Of a stretch of 64,000 bases of DNA, positions 58,098 through 64,000 are shown one piece after another. The notes beneath the pieces were generated by a model. That model was given only the letters and a program-made list of their open reading frames with translations, was not told the DNA's origin and searched no databases. The stretch is from Sulfurospirillum arcachonense DSM 9755. GTDB taxonomy: Bacteria > Campylobacterota > Campylobacteria > Campylobacterales > Sulfurospirillaceae. The position numbers and the translations under genes were made by a program. The stretch lies in contig NZ_JFBL01000013.1 of assembly GCF_000597725.1 (NCBI RefSeq), positions 16,905-80,904 on the forward strand, written 5' to 3'. Each line of letters begins with the position of its first letter. The first letter of the stretch is position 1.

Positions 58098-59378
58098 ATG
58101 CCAAATAGAACTGTTACGATGATTGATAATAGGACAGGTGAAAAATATGATTTTCCTATTTTAGAGCCTACTATTGGTCCTGATGTTGTTGATATTTCAA
58201 CATTTTATGGAAACACAGGTATGTTTACTTTTGATAGAGGATTTACTTCTACAGCAAGTTGTCGTTCTAAAATCACTTATATTGATGGAGGAAAAGGTCA
58301 GCTTATGTACCGTGGATATGATATAGCTTATCTAGCAACACAAAAAACATTTTTGGATTCTGCTTATCTTTTATTAAATAATGACCTACCTGATGAAGAA
58401 ACATTGGCTAGCTTTACTGAAGAGATGAAAAAACGTTCTTTTATCCATGAAGGTATGAAAAAACTTTTTGATGCTTTCCCGGATAATGCACATCCAATGG
58501 CAATTCTTTCAGCTGGAGTTTCAGCACTTTCAACTTTTTATTTTGATCACTTAGATGTTGATACTCCTGAAGAATACATGGAAATGGCTCACAGAATAGT
58601 TGCAAAAATACCAACTATAGCAGCACTCTCATATAGATACTCTCAAGGGTTACCTGTTATCTATCCTGATATGAACAAAGGTTTTACTGAAAACTTTTTA
58701 TATATGTTAAGAGGCTATCCTCATCATCATATTGATTTAAAACCAATAGAAGTAAAAGCTTTAGATACTATCTTTACTTTGCATGCTGACCATGAACAAA
58801 ACGCATCAACTACTACTGTTCGTGTTGTAGCTTCTACTCATGCTCATCCATATGCTTGTATCGCTTCTGGTATCGCTGCACTTTGGGGTAGAGCTCATGG
58901 TGGTGCAAATGAATCTGTTATCCGTCAATTAGAGATGATAGGCTCAGTTGAAAATGTAGATAAATATATAGCAAAAGCAAAAGACCCTGATGATCCATTT
59001 AGACTTATGGGATTTGGCCACCGTGTTTATAAAAACTTTGACCCAAGAGCTACAATTTTAAAAGAGATTCAACAAGAATTAGTTCAAGAGTTAAATCTAG
59101 ATACTGGCTTAATGGCTGTTGCTAAAAAAATAGAAGAGATAGCCCTAAGCGATGAGTATTTTATAAAACGAAATCTCTATCCAAATATCGATTTTTATTC
59201 AGGTATTATCTTACAAGCTCTTAAAATTCCAAAAGAGATGTTTGCTGTGATATTTGTTATAGGTAGAACTCCAGGTTGGATTTCACAATGGATTGAGTTA
59301 AAAGAACAAGACAATATCAAAATAGCACGTCCTAGACAACTCTATCTTGGACCACTAGATAGAACACCAAAGTACTAA
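58098..59378 (+). CDS. gltA: Citrate synthase
   Basis: Type II citrate synthase of 426 residues, condensing acetyl-CoA with oxaloacetate. The catalytic histidine regions are LHADHEQNASTTTVRVV and MGFGHRVYKNFDPRA, and the aspartate is in NIDFYSGIIL. It starts after GAGGAG, on its own transcript. It converges with the AMIN-domain gene across a terminator built from two TACATGTA palindromes. Confidence 0.96.
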   Translation: MPNRTVTMIDNRTGEKYDFPILEPTIGPDVVDISTFYGNTGMFTFDRGFTSTASCRSKITYIDGGKGQLMYRGYDIAYLATQKTFLDSAYLLLNNDLPDEETLASFTEEMKKRSFIHEGMKKLFDAFPDNAHPMAILSAGVSALSTFYFDHLDVDTPEEYMEMAHRIVAKIPTIAALSYRYSQGLPVIYPDMNKGFTENFLYMLRGYPHHHIDLKPIEVKALDTIFTLHADHEQNASTTTVRVVASTHAHPYACIASGIAALWGRAHGGANESVIRQLEMIGSVENVDKYIAKAKDPDDPFRLMGFGHRVYKNFDPRATILKEIQQELVQELNLDTGLMAVAKKIEEIALSDEYFIKRNLYPNIDFYSGIILQALKIPKEMFAVIFVIGRTPGWISQWIELKEQDNIKIARPRQLYLGPLDRTPKY

Positions 59379-59383
59379 ATATC

Positions 59384-59417
59384 TTTACATGTAAGGGATA
59401 AAACCTTTACATGTAAA
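59384..59417. terminator. Bidirectional terminator built from paired TTTACATGTAA motifs
   Basis: TTTACATGTAAGGG at 59384-59397 pairs with CCTTTACATGTAAA at 59404-59417 around a 6-base loop: 14 pairs with a single G-T wobble. It lies between the convergent gltA and AMIN-domain genes and mirrors the element at 2051-2084. Confidence 0.75.
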
Positions 59418-59418
59418 C

Positions 59419-60081
59419 TTACTTCAATGTAAACTTATATCCATCTTTTTCTTTTTGTAAGTCATATAAGTATTTGCCATCTAACGCAACAACTATTCTA
59501 TAGTATCCACTATGTTTTCCTATAGTTATAGATTTAAAATTGTTTATTTTTAAATTATAAACTTTTGTATAAAAAGAGAGTTCTCTTTTAAAGTCAATTA
59601 CTATTTTATATGGTTTTGTTACTAAAAAATCGCGTATCTTTTTATCTTTTGTTTTTATATGTAACTCTTTTCCAACGATTAAAAAAGAGACAATATTTTT
59701 GAAGTTTATTTTTGTTTTTTGTTTTTCTATTTTTTTTGGCTCTATTTTAGTTTTTTCTTGAGTTTGCATTACAATTGATTGATTTACATCTTTTACTTTT
59801 TTCAATATCAGCTCATCATGCCAATCAATTTTTTTATCAATTCTTACATTTGTATGTCCCATAGAACCATCTAAATTTTGAAAATGTAATTCTACACTTT
59901 TTAAAATTCTTGCACTACTTGGTAATTTAATTTTTGCATCACTAAAAATTTTTCTTGTATCTTTTTTGTATATTGCTTTACCTGTAGTAGCTGAAGTCTC
60001 TACTGATTTAAAAGGATTTTCGCGCCCAAACAACGAAATGGTGAATACAATCAACATCATTAAAACATATTTGCTTTTCAT
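59419..60081 (-). CDS. Exported AMIN-domain protein
   Basis: Protein of 220 residues with an N-terminal signal peptide (YVLMMLIVFTISLFG). The C-terminal 90 residues (FLIVGKELHIKTKDKKIRDF; KPYKIVIDFKRELSFY) form an AMIN domain, usually a peptidoglycan-binding localisation module. It occupies the position of the Campylobacter Cj1670c gene in the recA-eno cluster. Overlaps the FtsB-like gene by 4 nt. The function is a cell-envelope role by inference. Confidence 0.82.
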   Translation of the reverse strand: MKSKYVLMMLIVFTISLFGRENPFKSVETSATTGKAIYKKDTRKIFSDAKIKLPSSARILKSVELHFQNLDGSMGHTNVRIDKKIDWHDELILKKVKDVNQSIVMQTQEKTKIEPKKIEKQKTKINFKNIVSFLIVGKELHIKTKDKKIRDFLVTKPYKIVIDFKRELSFYTKVYNLKINNFKSITIGKHSGYYRIVVALDGKYLYDLQKEKDGYKFTLK

Positions 60082-60367
60082 TCTGAATATCCTTTATTTT
60101 CTGGGTCTAAATCTTTGAGTTCAAAATACTCTTTTTGCAAAATAGCATTTTTATCTTTTAAACTTTCTACTCTTTGTTCTAAGCTTTGCTTATCTGATTG
60201 AAGATTCAGTAAAACATCCAAAGAACTTTTTCCAAAAAGCATATCACCAACATAAATACCAAAAACAGTAACAATAGCTACAAGAGCAAAGATTTTCAGA
60301 TAAAAAGAGACCCCTTTTGAGTCTCTCTTTTCTGTTATATCTTCAAACTCTTCTAGTATTTCACTCA

Positions 60368-60368
<1 letters not shown>
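60078..60368 (-). CDS. FtsB/DivIC-like septum protein
   Basis: Protein of 96 residues with a charged cytosolic start, one membrane helix (IFALVAIVTVFGIYVGDML) and a short periplasmic coiled coil (NLQSDKQSLEQRVESLKDKN), the layout of FtsB/DivIC proteins that link early and late divisome parts. Its start overlaps the eno stop as TAATG. The same order is found downstream of eno in Campylobacter. The assignment rests on layout and position. Confidence 0.7.
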
Positions 60369-61639
<1,271 letters not shown>

Positions 61640-61677
61640 TCATATATCCTAAATTATTTTATATAACTAAGCAAGAA

Positions 61678-62703
61678 TCAATCTGATTCTTCCAACTCTA
61701 CTATTTCGCCCATACCCATTGCATCTTTGATTTTAGTTTCAATCTCCAATGCTACTTCTTTATTTTCTTTTAACAATGCTTTAACATTTTCACGACCCTG
61801 ACCGAGTCTCATTTCACCATAACTAAACCAAGCACCGCTCTTGTCTATAATGTCAAGTTTCACACCATAATCGACAAGTTCACCCTCTTTGCTTATACCT
61901 TCACCAAACATGATATCAAATTCTGCTTGACGAAAAGGAGGTGCAACTTTGTTTTTTATAACTTTTGCTCTTGTTCTGTTTCCTATAACTTCTTCACCTT
62001 GTTTCAATGTTGCAATCTTTCTTACATCGATTCTCACTGAAGCATAAAACTTTAGAGCATTACCACCTGTTGTAGTTTCAGGACTTCCATAACCCATAGT
62101 TCCTATTTTCATACGAATTTGGTTAATAAAAATTATAGTAGTGTTCATCTTATGAACAATACCAGTAAGTTTTCTTAGAGCTTGACTCATAAGTCTCGCT
62201 TGAAGACCAACATGAGTATCTCCCATGTCACCTTCTATCTCAGTCTTTGGAGTAAGTGCAGCAACTGAATCAACTACTATCAAATCAACAGCACCACTAC
62301 GAGCAAGTGTCTCTACAACATCTAAAGCCTGCTCACCAAAATCTGGTTGAGATACTAAAAGATTGTCCGTGTCAACTCCAAGATTTCCAGCATATTTTAC
62401 ATCAAGAGCATGTTCTGCATCTACAAATGCACAGATACTTCCTTCTGCTTGAGCTTGTGCTGTTACCTGTAAAGCTAAAGTCGTCTTTCCAGAACTCTCA
62501 GGTCCATAAACCTCGATAATCCTACCCTTAGGAACACCATCAATACCCAAAGCCATATCAAGACCAAGTGAGCCTGTACTAATAGATGCTATTGGCTCAG
62601 TAACACGGTCGCCCAAACGAACAAGCGTCCCCTTACCAAATGCTTTATCTATCTGTTTTATCGCTAAATCTAGTGATTTCTTTTTTTTGTCATCGATTTC
62701 CAT
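61678..62703 (-). CDS. recA: Recombinase RecA
   Basis: ATP-dependent strand-exchange protein of 341 residues. Walker A is GPESSGKTT, Walker B is [10 protein letters not shown], and the L1/L2 regions ([18 protein letters not shown]) are conserved. AAGGGAAC precedes the ATG. The integron integrase gene ends only 55 bases upstream on the same strand, so recA's promoter must lie in that short gap or within the integrase gene. Confidence 0.97.
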   Translation of the reverse strand: MEIDDKKKKSLDLAIKQIDKAFGKGTLVRLGDRVTEPIASISTGSLGLDMALGIDGVPKGRIIEVYGPESSGKTTLALQVTAQAQAEGSICAFVDAEHALDVKYAGNLGVDTDNLLVSQPDFGEQALDVVETLARSGAVDLIVVDSVAALTPKTEIEGDMGDTHVGLQARLMSQALRKLTGIVHKMNTTIIFINQIRMKIGTMGYGSPETTTGGNALKFYASVRIDVRKIATLKQGEEVIGNRTRAKVIKNKVAPPFRQAEFDIMFGEGISKEGELVDYGVKLDIIDKSGAWFSYGEMRLGQGRENVKALLKENKEVALEIETKIKDAMGMGEIVELEESD

Positions 62704-62758
62704 GAAGTTCCCTTTTATGTGAATTATTATTTTATCATTTTGTGCTTGAAAAAGTTCT

Positions 62759-63727
62759 TTAGAAATCTAAAGGACTTAAAACTTTATTCTTATTTATCTG
62801 TGAAACTACATGTGTATAGATCATAGTAGTTTCTATGCTCCTATGCCCAAGTAATTCTCCAATAGTTCTTATGTCTATTCCTGCTTGTAAAAGATGCGTT
62901 GCGTACGAATGTCTAAATATATGTGATGTTACCCTTTTGTTTATATTTGCTTTTAAAGAAGCTTGTTTTATGTTTCTTCCTAGTGTTTTTTCATGTATAT
63001 GGTGCCTTCTTATCGTCCCACTTCTTGGGTCTTTAGAAACTTTGCTCATAGGAAACAAAAACTGCCATTTGGTTTCACGGTTTGCTTGGGGATATTTTTT
63101 TTCAAAGGCATATGGCATATAAACACTCCCAAATCCATCTTTTAAATCTTGCTTATGAAGTTTTAAAATTTCCTCCACCTGTACAAGAAGTCTGTTTTTT
63201 AACTTTTGAGGCAGAGGTATCGTCCTGTCTTTAAGTGATTTACTATCCCAAATATAGATTTTATCAAACCCAAAATCTATGTCTTTTACTCTAAGATTGA
63301 GCACCTCTTTCATGCGAAGTCCACAACCATACATCAAAGATACTACTAGATTATATACGCCATTTGTGTTTTCAATAACATCTTGAACCTCTTCTTTTGT
63401 CAATACTGTTGGTATGTGTTTTCTTGTCTGTGCCCTTAAAGCTTGGATATTCCACTCACTCATATCCACACCCAAAACTTCTTTATATAAAAACAATAAA
63501 GCAGAAAATGCTTGGTTTTGGGTGGTAGGTGATACTCTTTTTTTTACTGCTAAACTTGTAAGATACTGTTCTATCTCAACTTTTCCCATGTCGATAGGAT
63601 GTTTTTTATCCTGAAAGAGTATGTAAGATTTTATCCAATGAATATAAGTTTTTTCTGTTGAAAGACTATAGTGTTTTACTCTAATCTTATCTCTAACAAC
63701 GTCCAATAACTTTTTTTTAACTTCCAC
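62759..63727 (-). CDS. intI: Integron integrase IntI
   Basis: Tyrosine recombinase of 322 residues. Catalytic residues are Arg in [18 protein letters not shown], His-x-x-Arg in [18 protein letters not shown], and Tyr in TMIYTHV. Between the Arg and the HxxR lies the extra segment unique to integron integrases: [18 protein letters not shown] followed by [18 protein letters not shown]. This separates it from XerC/XerD. It would recombine attC cassettes at attI. The start is GTG after AAAGG. It is transcribed toward recA, so attI and cassettes should lie to the right, beyond the window edge. It looks intact. Confidence 0.92.
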   Translation of the reverse strand: MEVKKKLLDVVRDKIRVKHYSLSTEKTYIHWIKSYILFQDKKHPIDMGKVEIEQYLTSLAVKKRVSPTTQNQAFSALLFLYKEVLGVDMSEWNIQALRAQTRKHIPTVLTKEEVQDVIENTNGVYNLVVSLMYGCGLRMKEVLNLRVKDIDFGFDKIYIWDSKSLKDRTIPLPQKLKNRLLVQVEEILKLHKQDLKDGFGSVYMPYAFEKKYPQANRETKWQFLFPMSKVSKDPRSGTIRRHHIHEKTLGRNIKQASLKANINKRVTSHIFRHSYATHLLQAGIDIRTIGELLGHRSIETTMIYTHVVSQINKNKVLSPLDF

Positions 63728-64000
63728 ATTAAAACCTTTTTCTTAAGGGACATAATGTCCTTTTAATACAATTTAATACAAATACCTGACATTTTGTCCT
63801 GTTATCTACATGTAAAGCAATAAAAGGACATAAATTATTTAAGAATATTAGTAAAAAGAATAGAAAAGCAGTAAAAATATTGCAAATTGAAATATTTTTT
63901 GTGAATTTAGTGATTTAATAGGACACATTTTATGTCCTTTTAATGTTATCATTAAGGCTAATAGGTATATAATGTGCATTGAATAAATAGTTGTACGTTC
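63728..64000. promoter_or_regulatory. Region upstream of intI: promoter and operator-like repeats
   Basis: This gap should hold the intI promoter, the cassette promoter and possibly attI. It contains four GGAC/GTCC inverted repeats: GGACAT-A-ATGTCC at 63748-63760, GACA-TTT-TGTC at 63788-63798, a single GGACAT at 63826-63831, and GGACACATTTTATGTCC at 63921-63937. One TACATGTA is at 63807. No clear GTTRRRY attI core site or attC is visible before the window ends. Confidence 0.5.
63762..63781. repeat. Tandem 10-bp repeat upstream of intI
   Basis: TTTAATACAA occurs twice head to tail immediately beside the first GGACAT palindrome, 35 bases upstream of the intI start. Direct repeats next to the integrase gene can be integrase-binding sites (DR1/DR2-like) or promoter parts; the sequence alone does not decide. 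Confidence 0.5.

Noticed and set aside
63940..64000. attI core site or first attC near the right edge
   Set aside because: GTT-containing heptamers here (GTTATCA, GTTGTAC) do not match GTTRRRY, and no paired attC arms are visible before the window ends.

Overview
The window is AT-rich, gene-dense DNA with short operons and frequent 1-17 nt gene overlaps. It most likely comes from a free-living Campylobacterota (Epsilonproteobacteria), of Sulfurimonas or Arcobacter type. Supporting signs are the order recA-eno-FtsB-like-AMIN protein, a very short BioB, MqnA of the futalosine menaquinone route, the carboxy(nor)spermidine pathway, a FlaC-type flagellin, a full pseudaminic acid set and a Maf flagellin glycosyltransferase. 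The genus is an inference. I saw no tRNA, rRNA, CRISPR array or insertion sequence.

Layout. 1-6.3 kb: the end of a NifX-like gene, two chemoreceptors, and nhaA-nspC between them. 6.3-10.6 kb: a minus-strand run of rdgB, carboxynorspermidine synthase, a DsrE-like protein and an SDR, preceded by an unrecognised coiled-coil protein. 10.8-15.7 kb: a YajR-like transporter with a YqaA-like membrane protein, a DUF2237 gene with a decayed duplicate nearby, two unrecognised small or acidic proteins, and an MscS channel. 15.8-22.4 kb: a glycerate uptake and phosphorylation pair, then a molybdenum cofactor operon (ltaE-moaD-moaE-moeA) ending in a Bcr/CflA transporter whose start codon appears to have become ATA. 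22.5-28.4 kb: mqnA, tandem NADP- and NAD-type glutamate dehydrogenases, and a methyltransferase. 28.5-38.8 kb: housekeeping genes (upp, adk, maeB, gltX, accBC), a PpiC/SurA-like chaperone, and two FlaC-like flagellin relatives. 38.9-52.3 kb: one long plus-strand flagellar glycan operon, pseB-C-F-G-H-I, four further sugar genes, pseA, an amidase and maf, facing the major flagellin gene on the other strand. 53.9-62.7 kb: topA, bioB, a CPA2 antiporter, gltA, then recA-eno-ftsB-like-AMIN on the minus strand. 62.8-64.0 kb: an integron integrase and the DNA upstream of it, where attI and cassettes would be expected just past the window edge.

The glycan locus works as one pathway. PseB/C/H/G/I/F make CMP-pseudaminic acid, PseA and neighbours probably diversify the sugar, Maf attaches it to flagellin, and flaA next door is the acceptor. 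I find a sigma-54-type promoter for pseB, a sigma-28-type promoter for flaA, and a GGA-loop hairpin in the flaA leader that resembles a CsrA site.

The strongest unexplained signal is a dispersed palindrome, TACATGTA (often TTTACATGTAAA). I counted about 32 exact copies by eye, against roughly 2-3 expected from base composition. Most copies lie inside genes, where they repeatedly spell Leu-His-Val or Thr-Cys-Lys, and they are concentrated in the sugar locus. Two pairs of copies form the stem-loops between convergent genes. This resembles DNA uptake sequences or other highly iterated palindromes.
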